NCBI GenBank assembly: GCA_045106685.1
Contig: JBGCFB010000358.1
Location: 1-32,711 of the forward strand
From: JAUIGE01 sp045106685
Lineage (GTDB): Bacteria > Bacteroidota > Bacteroidia > J057
Length of the DNA: 32,711 bases
Direction: 5' to 3'
Part shown: positions 1 to 7,414 of the stretch, piece by piece
How the letters are laid out: each line of letters begins with the position of its first letter
How positions within the stretch are numbered: the first letter of the stretch is position 1
Notes under the pieces: generated by a model
The model's database searches: none
The model's input: the letters and a program-made list of their open reading frames with translations, nothing else
Told to the model about the DNA's origin: nothing
Program-made: the position numbers and the translations under genes

Positions 1-3000
1 CTCTGGCCTTTACTTTTCCTGGGGTTGGAAATTACGTCGTTTCGTTTACTGTTAGAGATTCACTTGCCAGTATTTCACAAACGTTTACCAAGCCAATTAC
101 TGTACTGAACTGGGCTCAATGTTTTTCAAATCCAACGCTCGAAATCATAGGCAGAGACACCGTATGTCTCTTTTCCAGCAATGAAAACCCCGATACGTTA
201 CGAGCCCGGTTTACTGGCGGTTCTGGTGTATTTTCAGGAAGTTGGCGATATACATCAAATGGAATGACCATAAGCCATAGCGGATCGGAGTTCGTGCGTA
301 GATACACCCAGCCAGGGCAATACCATTACATTTTTCAAGGTCAAGATGTATTTGGCGGACCGATCTTACGCGACACCTTGATTGTAGCGGTTACGGATCA
401 GGGCTGCGATAGTATATTTAGTGAGATTTTTGTAATTCCTGATACTCAATGTATCGATTTTCCTGTGTCGTTTTATAACATAGTAAAAAATGACGCTCCG
501 GTGAGGTGGGGCCAATCCTACGTCGCCACTTGGGACTTTGGTGATGGAAACACAAGCCTCAGTCATCCATTTTGGCACCAATACCAACAAGCTGGCAATT
601 ACAATGTACAACTATGTGTTGATGATACTCTCCGCAATCAACGTCATTGTAGCAGTAAGCAGGTACATATTTCGCCAATTTGCAATTTAACAGGCGAGAT
701 TCTTGGACCGGATACATTGTGCTACTCTCAATTAGGCACAAACGGATTTTTTGAATTAAAACTGAATAACTCCCTCCAATACTTTCCAGCGTACTATTCA
801 TGGTTTCTGGACTCCATACCAGTCAATAGCATTCGAAGTAATTATGAGCGAATCTCATTCAGCAGTCCAGGAAGCTATCAAGTACGATGTGTTTATCGAC
901 AAAATTTGCAGCTAGACTCCACGATTTTCACCAAAACTGTATATGTCTTACCTGATTCACTGTGTAACTGGGAGGATGATATTTGCATTCTAGGGCCAGA
1001 TACAGTGTGTATGTCAGGGTTTTCAACTTTCTGCTTACATGCTTTAGTTAAAGATGGTGGGAACTATATATTCAACTGGGTAGCTCCAGCAGGCATTTCG
1101 GCCTACGGCCCCACACTTTGTATATCTTTGCCGTTTGAGTACGTCCTTATTGCAACCGATCCAATGACAGGGATAACCAAGGTCATCACTAAAAAGGTTG
1201 TGTTATCCAATCGGGGAAGCTGTCCCTCTATTCCTCCAAGCCTTAATGTGAATGTTGACACTCAATGTATTCAGAGGACTGTGCGAGTATCTGATGGCAT
1301 TGGCTTGGATGAAGGGTATAAACGCTACTGGGATATGGGAGATGGAACTACTTATCAAGACGTTGGTAATATAGATCACCAATATACACAGCCCGGAACC
1401 TACCAGATCAATCTTACATTTATTGATACCGTAACAGCTGACACAAGTCATTTTGTAGATTCAGTACATATAACTGCACGCTGCTGGCCACAGGTTATAC
1501 TAAGTCATTTTACTAACCCTGACACATTTTGTGTAGGTAGACAACTACGATTAACCGTACAGTCCAATGCTTCCTCAAACAGTTATTTTAGCGTTTCCTG
1601 GGACATGGATGATGGCACGATTTACAACTTCGGCACCGGGAGTCATTTCGGGCAAAGTCATCGATACCAATCACCCGGAACCTATGTAGTAAAGCTACGA
1701 GTAGTAGACCGATTACACCAAGACACAGCCTTTATCTCCGATACCATAACCGTTGATTATAGCTGCTGGCACTCTATAACCGCAGATTCCGTTCATGTGA
1801 CTCCTCAGGCGCCTTGCCCTAATCAATCTGCAAATTTCAGGGGTTATTTTTCAGGAGGAAGCCCCGTTTCATCGAGCATACGATACTGGACTTTCGGTGA
1901 TGGCGGCAGCGCTGCAGGTGACAATGTCCAACATGTGTATGCCCAGCCTGGCAATTATACTGCTCAGTATTGTGTGATTGATACTTTTTTCAAAGACACG
2001 ACTTGCATAAGTCGACAAGTTCAGGTCCTTGGAATCTGTAGTGATACGATCAGTGGGTACTTATTTTATGACAAAAATCAGGATACCATATACAATACTG
2101 GCGACACGCCATTGGCAGGGCTTCCAGTAAGGATTAACCCTGGAGGAAATACCATTTTTGCGGATACAGCAGGTTATTATGAAATGGCCTTGGCTCCAGG
2201 AGTCTACACAACTGAGGCTATCCCGAATTCTAATTTTATAAACCAATCTCCAACCGCAGGCGCATACATAGACAGTCTTTCGGGCTCCTTTATTCGTTTG
2301 ATCAGAAACTTTGGATATGATACGCTAAACAGCTTTACAGACCCCGGAGTCCTAGTGTCTTGTGGTTTTTCCAGGCCTGGATTTACATCCGTCTTCCGAG
2401 TGTTTTATCAAAACCACGGCACGCTCCCTGCCTCGGGAACTGTTAGTTTACAATATGACCCAAAATACTTATATCTGCCTTCAGGATCAGGTATTACACA
2501 TGATCCAATAAACCACACGGTTTCCTGGAACTATAACAACCTTCTGCCAGGATCAATTTCTTTTCAGCGGAATTTATTATTTAGCCTCCCAATAGCAGCT
2601 CAGCTTGGGGACACCGTACGATCAGTCGCTATGATTACCTCCACAGGTCAGGATAGCGATTTAACGAATAACCTTAGTGACTGTGAGCAGATCGTAACAG
2701 GCTCATACGACCCCAACGACAAATCCGTGAACCAACCATCCCTCATACGCGGTGACGAATGGCTCACCTATACCATTCGCTTCCAAAATACGGGAACGGA
2801 TACAGCATTCAATGTGCGGATTGAGGATCAAATTGACGTTGATCTCGACTTGGGGAGCTTCCAAATGCTGGGAGCCAGTCATGCGTATCGACTCATGATT
2901 GACAGTAGCCGAAATGCCATCTGGTCTTTTCCCAATATCCTCCTCCCCGACTCCAACACCAACGAGCCACTCAGTCATGGAATGCTCCTCTATCGGATCA

Positions 3001-3374
3001 AACCTAAACCTGGAATTCAGCAAGGCGATCGCATCGAAAACACCGCGGCGATCTACTTCGACTTTAACGCGCCGATCATCACCAATACGGTAACAAACAC
3101 CGTGGATATGACGATTTCGCTTACAGATGCTCGCATTCCAGGCCTCAAAGTCTTCCCCAATCCAACCTCTGGTCTCCTTGAGATCAGCGCGAGCGAGCGT
3201 ATGCTGACGTTAGTGCAGGTTTTTGACATCCATGGCCGACGGGTTTTGTGGAAGGAAAATGCTGGTGTCAATCGATTTTCAATTGATCTGCATTCGCAGC
3301 CGGCAGGGGCTTATGTGATCAGCATTACCGATGATAATCGAAGGACGGTCTATCGGCGTGTTTTGAAGCAATAA
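1..3374 (+). CDS. PKD-repeat T9SS-secreted surface protein, 5' truncated by window
   Basis: The frame is open to the left edge (first full codon at base 3), so at least 1123 residues are present and the true start lies outside. It holds four PKD-type Ig-like domains with the W-D/T-F/M-G/D-D-G and P-G-x-Y signatures, around nt 510-640, 1320-1450, 1590-1720 and 1880-1990, and the tail of another at the left edge (PGVGNYVVSFTV). Next come an SdrD_B-like carboxypeptidase-regulatory fold (about nt 2040-2240, GYLFYDKNQD), a DUF11/DUF7619-like region (about 2695-3110, SYDPNDKSV and YFDFNAPI), and a C-terminal type A sorting domain (VFPNPTSG, PAGAYVISI) from about nt 3135. Known for the family: such proteins cross the outer membrane by the T9SS and are surface-anchored or released. 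Many paired cysteines suggest an extracellular fold. Substrate or adhesion target cannot be read from the sequence. Confidence 0.93.
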   Translation, partial: LAFTFPGVGNYVVSFTVRDSLASISQTFTKPITVLNWAQCFSNPTLEIIGRDTVCLFSSNENPDTLRARFTGGSGVFSGSWRYTSNGMTISHSGSEFVRRYTQPGQYHYIFQGQDVFGGPILRDTLIVAVTDQGCDSIFSEIFVIPDTQCIDFPVSFYNIVKNDAPVRWGQSYVATWDFGDGNTSLSHPFWHQYQQAGNYNVQLCVDDTLRNQRHCSSKQVHISPICNLTGEILGPDTLCYSQLGTNGFFELKLNNSLQYFPAYYSWFLDSIPVNSIRSNYERISFSSPGSYQVRCVYRQNLQLDSTIFTKTVYVLPDSLCNWEDDICILGPDTVCMSGFSTFCLHALVKDGGNYIFNWVAPAGISAYGPTLCISLPFEYVLIATDPMTGITKVITKKVVLSNRGSCPSIPPSLNVNVDTQCIQRTVRVSDGIGLDEGYKRYWDMGDGTTYQDVGNIDHQYTQPGTYQINLTFIDTVTADTSHFVDSVHITARCWPQVILSHFTNPDTFCVGRQLRLTVQSNASSNSYFSVSWDMDDGTIYNFGTGSHFGQSHRYQSPGTYVVKLRVVDRLHQDTAFISDTITVDYSCWHSITADSVHVTPQAPCPNQSANFRGYFSGGSPVSSSIRYWTFGDGGSAAGDNVQHVYAQPGNYTAQYCVIDTFFKDTTCISRQVQVLGICSDTISGYLFYDKNQDTIYNTGDTPLAGLPVRINPGGNTIFADTAGYYEMALAPGVYTTEAIPNSNFINQSPTAGAYIDSLSGSFIRLIRNFGYDTLNSFTDPGVLVSCGFSRPGFTSVFRVFYQNHGTLPASGTVSLQYDPKYLYLPSGSGITHDPINHTVSWNYNNLLPGSISFQRNLLFSLPIAAQLGDTVRSVAMITSTGQDSDLTNNLSDCEQIVTGSYDPNDKSVNQPSLIRGDEWLTYTIRFQNTGTDTAFNVRIEDQIDVDLDLGSFQMLGASHAYRLMIDSSRNAIWSFPNILLPDSNTNEPLSHGMLLYRIKPKPGIQQGDRIENTAAIYFDFNAPIITNTVTNTVDMTISLTDARIPGLKVFPNPTSGLLEISASERMLTLVQVFDIHGRRVLWKENAGVNRFSIDLHSQPAGAYVISITDDNRRTVYRRVLKQ

Positions 3375-3385
3375 AATTAACAACC

Positions 3386-3474
3386 GTTTTGAGTCATGTG
3401 TTGAGTGTTTCGAGTTCTACCGTTAAAGGAACCAGCATACAAACTCAAAACCCGTAACCCCAAACTCCAAACAA
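3386..3474. repeat. Inverted pair of degenerate heptad arrays
   Basis: The spacer just after the T9SS gene stop can be cut into seven-base words. The left arm (3386-3420) has five units such as GTTTTGA and GTTTCGA. The right arm (3440-3474) has five units such as CAAACTC (twice) and AAAACCC, which are roughly the reverse complement of the left theme. The locus could therefore fold back. No coding sequence is visible here. Confidence 0.6.
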
Positions 3475-3492
3475 ATTCATTTCCATAAAAAA

Positions 3493-3516
3493 ACTCCCAC
3501 CGTTTCCGGTGGGAGT
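3493..3516 (-). terminator. Intrinsic terminator of the 44-aa peptide gene
   Basis: A perfect 10-bp stem (ACTCCCACCG / CGGTGGGAGT, loop of four) is followed on the minus strand by a run of seven T. It lies 27 bases past the stop of the small minus-strand ORF at 3544-3678, with no other minus-strand gene near, so it most likely ends that transcript. Confidence 0.85.
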
Positions 3517-3543
3517 ATCATCTTGGCTGGTTTAAGGCTAAAA

Positions 3544-3678
3544 CTATGGCAAGATTGCAATCTGGTGAGAAGGGGCGGGGGATTGCGGTTCGGGTGTTGA
3601 GATTAGGTTCATGCCTGCAATAATTGCGCTGATGGCAAAAAGGCAAACAAGGGCAATTTTTTTGGCTTTAGTTTTCAT
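3544..3678 (-). CDS. Small exported or membrane peptide, 44 aa
   Basis: ATG at 3678 gives 44 residues: a lysine-rich N-terminus (MKTKAKKIA), a hydrophobic stretch at about residues 8-21 (ALVCLFAISAIIAG), then a Pro-rich polar tail (STPEPQSPAPSHQ). This is the layout of a signal peptide or single membrane anchor with a very short mature part. A strong minus-strand terminator follows at once, which supports real transcription of this strand. The gene is divergent from the lipoprotein gene at 3791. I recognise no family. It could instead be a transcribed regulatory RNA with a chance ORF, but the charged-hydrophobic-polar order argues for a peptide. Confidence 0.55.
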   Translation of the reverse strand: MKTKAKKIALVCLFAISAIIAGMNLISTPEPQSPAPSHQIAILP

Positions 3679-3741
3679 GGTTGTGCTACTTTTATAGAAT
3701 GGCTGTGGTATTGATACGCTCAGTTATCCAACAAGACACAT

Positions 3742-3749
3742 TATTTTTG
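3742..3749 (+). promoter_or_regulatory. Candidate -7 box for the lipoprotein gene
   Basis: TATTTTTG fits the Bacteroidota -7 consensus TAnnTTTG. It lies about 40 bases before the ATG at 3791. No well-spaced -33 TTTG is seen, so this is tentative. Confidence 0.35.
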
Positions 3750-3790
3750 GCATTTGTGAATATTCGTGCCGATTTTCGTTGCAGGTGTGT

Positions 3791-4321
3791 ATGAAAACTA
3801 GTTTCTCATATCGGACAGCAATTGGGTTTATTATCGCTTTGCTTTTTCTTCTTTCGGCTTGCCAGCCAAAGGAAGAAACTGATTCGGCCGTGATTAACTT
3901 TCTTTTTTCATCAACCACACACGACTTTCGCTATATCAATCTCCAGACGCCACTCTACGATATCAAGCGTAGTGAACCTCAGGAGCCCATTCAGGAGGAC
4001 CTTCTCGGCCTTTCCTACACCTATACGATTCCGCAGGGCCCTGTCGTATATCTTGACTACTTTCTTGATGAGGCGCGTTCCAATGAAGGCGTAAAATCGA
4101 TCCAAGCGAATGTGCGTTTTAAAGATGCGGTAGAATGTGACGAAGTGTATAAAGCCTGCCAACGTCTGTTCAATCGTCGCTATGGAGCTTCGACTCAAGG
4201 TTCTTACGGACGTGAAAGCTGGCAGCAACTCCGTGCCGAAGGCTTATTGGAGGCTCATTTGAGACTTTCTGAGCTTCAAACCGTCCTGAGTATAAATTTG
4301 CTTTTGGTGCCAAATAATTGA
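3791..4321 (+). CDS. Lipoprotein of unknown function
   Basis: The chosen ATG gives 176 residues. A TTG four codons upstream is possible but less likely. The N-terminus is a lipoprotein signal: a basic start, a hydrophobic core (IGFIIALLFLL) and lipobox LSAC with Cys24 as the lipidation site, so the mature protein is membrane-anchored. The remaining 150 residues show no motif I recognise. They have several short amphipathic stretches and a charged middle (DEARSNEGVKSIQANVRFKDAVECDEVYKACQRLFNRRYG). The gene lies 52 bases upstream of the DUF1573 gene on the same strand, but that gene has its own -7 box. Confidence 0.8.
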   Translation: MKTSFSYRTAIGFIIALLFLLSACQPKEETDSAVINFLFSSTTHDFRYINLQTPLYDIKRSEPQEPIQEDLLGLSYTYTIPQGPVVYLDYFLDEARSNEGVKSIQANVRFKDAVECDEVYKACQRLFNRRYGASTQGSYGRESWQQLRAEGLLEAHLRLSELQTVLSINLLLVPNN

Positions 4322-4345
4322 TTCGACTAAATCTTTCGTTTTAAC

Positions 4346-4353
4346 TATATTTG
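4346..4353 (+). promoter_or_regulatory. Candidate -7 box for the DUF1573 gene
   Basis: TATATTTG is an exact match to TAnnTTTG, 20 bases before the ATG at 4374, implying a short leader. A TTG at 4318-4320 is a few bases further off than the usual -33 spacing. Confidence 0.45.
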
Positions 4354-4373
4354 CGTGTAAATCAGATACTGTC

Positions 4374-5510
4374 ATGAAACAAATCCTAACCCTTTTCTGC
4401 GCCCTTTCGCTCATCTTTACTTTCAGCTCATTGGCTGCTCAGGGTGACGCACCTGCTCGTAAGATCAACTTTGACAAAACAACCCACGAGTTTGGTGAAG
4501 TTGAAAACGGAGATCCTACCGAAACGACATTCACTTTTACCAATACTTCGGATGTGCCCGTTACGCTTGAGAATGTACGCGCATCATGTGGTTGTACTAC
4601 TCCAAAGTGGACAAGAGAAGCAGTCGCGCCAGGTAAAACAGGTGAGATCGCAGTGAAGTACAACTCTTTCCGTACAGGAAAATTCACAAAGTCTATCACG
4701 GTAAAGTATGACAGCGTGGAGCGCCCGATCGTACTCTATATAAAAGGAAACGTCAACGCTCCTAAGCCAAAGGATGTTGATATTTATAAAGATAAAGCCG
4801 GAAGCCTGAGTTTTGACCGCGTCGACGTAAATATCGGCTCGTTCAATTCAGACCAGGAGCAGGCTATTGAGTTTTTGGTAAAAAACACAAGCGACAAGAC
4901 CATCACCTTTACTGGCAAATATGAAGCAAAGGATATGATCAAAGATGTTAAGCCATCTTTGTATCAGCTAGCTCCTGGCGACAAAGGAACCGTGAAAGTG
5001 AGTATCAATGGTAGCTACTTTGACAAAACAGAGACCTTCTCTACAGAGGTTGTTGTAGATACTGACGATCCAGAAGGCGCAAAGAAAACACTTCGCATCA
5101 GCGGGCGTGTAAATCGTGTGTATAGCGCTGATGAGCTTGCAAAAATGCCGAATATTGAATTCAAGAAAACAGTATATACTGGTGGTGAAGTGATCGAAGG
5201 AGAGAAGCTTAAAGCGACTTTCGCCTTTACCAATACAGGCGGTTCTGATCTTGTAATCGAGAGTGTAAAAGCAAGCTGTGGTTGTACTGCAACTGAGCCA
5301 AAAGATAAAATCGTAAAGCCAGGTGAAACATCTGAGATTCTTGCCACATTCGACTCACGTGGTCGTCCAGGTAAGCAAAACAAAAGCATCACTGTTCGTA
5401 CAAACGACCCAGATAGTGGCGCGATCATGCTTCGCCTTGAGTGCGAAGTAGTACGTGATCCTTTCCACCAGACCGGCGGAACTGCTCCGATGGCAAAGCC
5501 TAAACGCTAA
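4374..5510 (+). CDS. DUF1573 (ASPM/SPD-2/Hydin-like) secreted protein
   Basis: 378 residues with a clear signal peptide (MKQILTLFCALSLIFTFSSLAAQ). Two canonical DUF1573 Ig-like units are visible, at about residues 34-120 and 261-359. Each begins with a phrase of the type 'F..T.H.FGEV..G' and carries the hallmark ASCGCT. A more divergent Ig-like unit lies between them (about 135-245). DUF1573 proteins are common in Bacteroidota and are thought to be periplasmic or surface beta-sandwich proteins; no enzyme activity is known. The tail is Pro/Lys rich. The stop codon is followed within three bases by a heptad array. Confidence 0.9.
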   Translation: MKQILTLFCALSLIFTFSSLAAQGDAPARKINFDKTTHEFGEVENGDPTETTFTFTNTSDVPVTLENVRASCGCTTPKWTREAVAPGKTGEIAVKYNSFRTGKFTKSITVKYDSVERPIVLYIKGNVNAPKPKDVDIYKDKAGSLSFDRVDVNIGSFNSDQEQAIEFLVKNTSDKTITFTGKYEAKDMIKDVKPSLYQLAPGDKGTVKVSINGSYFDKTETFSTEVVVDTDDPEGAKKTLRISGRVNRVYSADELAKMPNIEFKKTVYTGGEVIEGEKLKATFAFTNTGGSDLVIESVKASCGCTATEPKDKIVKPGETSEILATFDSRGRPGKQNKSITVRTNDPDSGAIMLRLECEVVRDPFHQTGGTAPMAKPKR

Positions 5511-5512
5511 TT

Positions 5513-5648
5513 GATTAGCTGATTTGATGATGAATGATTTGATGATGAACGATTGGTCATTTTTCATGAGTGATGTTAATTGCTAATTGTTCATTATCCA
5601 TTGTTTATAGCTTATTATCAAATTCGCTAATCATCAAATCAGTCAATT
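5513..5648. repeat. Degenerate heptad array, inverted arms
   Basis: Beginning two bases after the DUF1573 stop, the spacer is tiled by seven-base words. The left arm starts GATTAGC, TGATTTG, ATGATGA. The right part (5579-5648, ten units) runs ATTGCTA, ATTGTTC, ATTATCC and ends TAATCAT, CAAATCA. The outer ends are inverted copies (GATTAGCTGATTTG against CAAATCAT/GCTAATC words). The same GATTAGC theme recurs at 7317-7414. Confidence 0.65.
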
Positions 5649-5655
5649 TTCTAAA

Positions 5656-5680
5656 CCTTTACGAGAAGACTTCGTAAAGG
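5656..5680. terminator. Hairpin between DUF1573 gene and tmRNA
   Basis: CCTTTACGA and TCGTAAAGG form a 9-bp stem around a seven-base loop. There is no long T run on either side, so it is only a weak candidate terminator. It could also be a processing or regulatory site upstream of tmRNA. Confidence 0.35.
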
Positions 5681-5720
5681 TGATCCGATCTTTGAAAACG
5701 TTATACACGTTTCTCACCCT

Positions 5721-6093
5721 GGGGATGACTTGGTTTCGACGGGTTGATGAGAGCGGTGTGTAAGCATGTCGTGGGTTGTAAGGCCGACCACGTAAAACCC
5801 GACTTTACATTCATAATTGGCAACACACAGTTTGCGATGGCTGCTTAGTCAGACTAAGTAGTTTACATCCATCTCTGGTACGTTTTATTTGCTGGCGTAC
5901 CTATTTGAGATGCTCATCCAAGTAGATTGCACGAAAGGCCCGTCGCGACCTTTGGTAAAGACTTAGCGATAACCTCAGTATGCAATGTCCTGTCTTTCGG
6001 ATAGTGTATTGAAAATTAAAGAGAGACTAAACATGTAGAAGCCATCGTGTCCGTTTTCTCCGGACGCGGGTTCGATCCCCGCCATCTCCACCA
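5721..6093 (+). ncRNA. ssrA: Transfer-messenger RNA (tmRNA), one-piece
   Basis: The 5' end GGGGATGACTTGGTTTCGAC is the conserved tmRNA start and the 3' end carries the T-arm GCGGGTTCGATCCCCGC and an encoded CCA. GGGGATG at the start pairs with CATCTCC at 6083-6089 (one G-U) to form the acceptor stem, A6090 is the discriminator and CCA is 6091-6093. The length of 373 nt is normal for a one-piece tmRNA. The tag frame runs 5819-5848 and reads GNTQFAMAA then TAG, so stalled peptides should receive (A)GNTQFAMAA. tmRNA acts with SmpB to free stalled ribosomes and mark the product for proteolysis. The gene stands alone with its own terminator. Confidence 0.97.
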
Positions 6094-6100
6094 GATCAAT

Positions 6101-6130
6101 AAGCCTGCACAGCAATGTGTGGGCTTTTTT
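6101..6130 (+). terminator. tmRNA terminator
   Basis: AAGCCTGCACA and TGTGTGGGCTT pair (two wobble pairs, short GCAA-type loop) and are followed by a T run, starting eight bases after the tmRNA CCA. Confidence 0.85.
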
Positions 6131-6133
6131 ATT

Positions 6134-6168
6134 AGTTTAAGGTTCAAAGTTTAATGTTGAAAGTTGGG
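6134..6168. repeat. Short degenerate heptad array
   Basis: Five seven-base words in phase, including AGTTTAA (twice), GGTTCAA and TGTTGAA. The array runs up to the stop codon of the convergent DUF6940-like gene. The theme resembles that at 20049-20090. Confidence 0.5.
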
Positions 6169-6169
6169 A

Positions 6170-6766
6170 TTATGATGAAAAAGCATACACAGCATGCTGA
6201 TAATATTTAGGCTCTTCGCAAATCCTGACATGTAACCAAGCCACGCCATTTCCTGCAGTACTGAGCCATACGGGCTGTTTATATAGCGCTTTTTCATACT
6301 CCTCTCCTACCCTTTTCCATAATCCAGCCTGCTGTTCTTTGTTATCCTTTTCTTTTACAAAACTGCCGATGTGTGCATATGCAGAAGCTTCAACTTCAAG
6401 TTGCTGAGTGGGCACAACAAGCATCGCATCTTTGCCTAAATTCAGAAATGATACAATCAGTTCCTCTGTATCCAGATATTGTGAAAAAGCCAGCGGGTTA
6501 GGTGTATTAGATAAAGAATTACTCTCGATCAATACAAATTCGAAAGGATTATTCAGGCTATTTCTATCGACAACGGGCGTTTCAAAGTAAAACTTGTCCA
6601 TTTCGCAGCCTTTCAAAATCGTATTGAAAGTGGAGCAAAATGCAGGATCACTTTTTAAAGCTTGAATAAAGTCTTTGAATGATATCACGTTAGCACCAGC
6701 AAGTAACTGATACCTTTTCTTGAGTGGATTCTGCTGAAGCAACTCGGTGATATAGGAATACCGCAT
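6170..6766 (-). CDS. DUF6940-like protein
   Basis: The start at 6766 (MRYSYITELLQQNP) gives 198 residues. An in-frame extension to 6922 would overlap the divergent MerC-like gene and encodes a low-quality leader, so I reject it. The family resemblance rests on FEFVLIESNSL, on SYxHIGSFVK-type wording in the second half, and on the strong C-terminal block WLSTAGNGVAWLHVRICEEPKYYQH, which I associate with DUF6940, a family without known function. There is no signal peptide or membrane segment, so it is probably cytoplasmic. It stands alone, convergent with tmRNA and divergent from the MerC-like gene. Confidence 0.7.
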   Translation of the reverse strand: MRYSYITELLQQNPLKKRYQLLAGANVISFKDFIQALKSDPAFCSTFNTILKGCEMDKFYFETPVVDRNSLNNPFEFVLIESNSLSNTPNPLAFSQYLDTEELIVSFLNLGKDAMLVVPTQQLEVEASAYAHIGSFVKEKDNKEQQAGLWKRVGEEYEKALYKQPVWLSTAGNGVAWLHVRICEEPKYYQHAVYAFSS

Positions 6767-6886
6767 GGTCAAAAGATAAAGGTGGAGTTTAAAAATAGCA
6801 TTCTTCTCAAAGAATCCTTTATGCAACACTATTGCAAAAACGCCGTTTATGCTGCATCTTTGCCACGCGAAAAAGAATGATACGAG

Positions 6887-7318
6887 GTGATAAAACGAAT
6901 TAAACAACTTTCGGCGGACCATTGGGGCATGTTATCGGCAACCATTTGCATGGTGCACTGCCTGATTACGCCATTGATTTTTGGCGCATATGCGCATACG
7001 CACCGCCGTGCACGTGCCTTCGGACCTGATTTCGCCGAGATGATGGGCCAGCCAGCTGTCCACCCAGCCGATTACTGGCACATGCTTGACTATGTTTTTC
7101 TTGCTATTGGCCTTGCCGCTGTTTGGTATGCCGTTCGCCACGCGCACAGTCGCTGGATCAAAGCGCTTCTTTGGGGAAGCTTTGCAATGCTAACAGCTTG
7201 CATTTTTATGGAAAGCCAGGCCGTTCTATTCGCCAACTTGCTTTACCTCGCTTCCGCTATTCTCATTATCGCTCACGGCATCAACATTTTCCAGCAACGC
7301 CGTCAGGCAGCTGTTTGA
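6887..7318 (+). CDS. MerC-domain membrane protein
   Basis: 143 residues from a GTG start, which places the first helix at the usual distance from the N-terminus; an ATG at codon 14 is a possible alternative but leaves little leader. The core motif CMVHCLITPL (Cys22, His25, Cys26) at the first membrane helix is typical of MerC-like proteins, followed by three more helices (DYVFLAIGLAAVWYAV, ALLWGSFAMLTACIF, LLYLASAILIIAHGI). MerC was defined as a mercury-uptake protein, but many Bacteroidota copies sit outside mer operons, as here. No merA, merR or other metal gene is adjacent, so mercury transport is not supported by context. A His-rich loop (HTHRRARAFGPD, HPADYWH) follows helix 1. The stop codon overlaps the next heptad array. 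Confidence 0.8.
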   Translation: MIKRIKQLSADHWGMLSATICMVHCLITPLIFGAYAHTHRRARAFGPDFAEMMGQPAVHPADYWHMLDYVFLAIGLAAVWYAVRHAHSRWIKALLWGSFAMLTACIFMESQAVLFANLLYLASAILIIAHGINIFQQRRQAAV

Positions 7319-7414
7319 TTAGCTGATGAACGATTTGATGATGAAAGGTTCATTATCAAATCGTTCATTGCCCATTACTCATGATCAAATTTGCTAATCA
7401 TCACATCAGCTAAT
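7317..7414. repeat. Heptad array filling the space between two convergent stop codons
   Basis: Fourteen consecutive seven-base words tile the whole spacer: it opens GATTAGC, TGATGAA and closes TCACATC, AGCTAAT. The ends are inverted copies. The TGA of the MerC-like gene (7316-7318) overlaps the first word and the TAG of the GNAT-like gene (7410-7412, minus) overlaps the last. It is closely related to 5513-5648. Confidence 0.7.

Noticed and set aside
6767..6922. N-terminal extension of the DUF6940-like protein
   Set aside because: It overlaps the divergent MerC-like start, has an aromatic/basic composition unlike the rest, and the family begins near MRYSYI.
6887..7318. Mercury-resistance locus
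   Set aside because: Only the MerC-like fold is present; no merA, merR, merT or merP genes are nearby.
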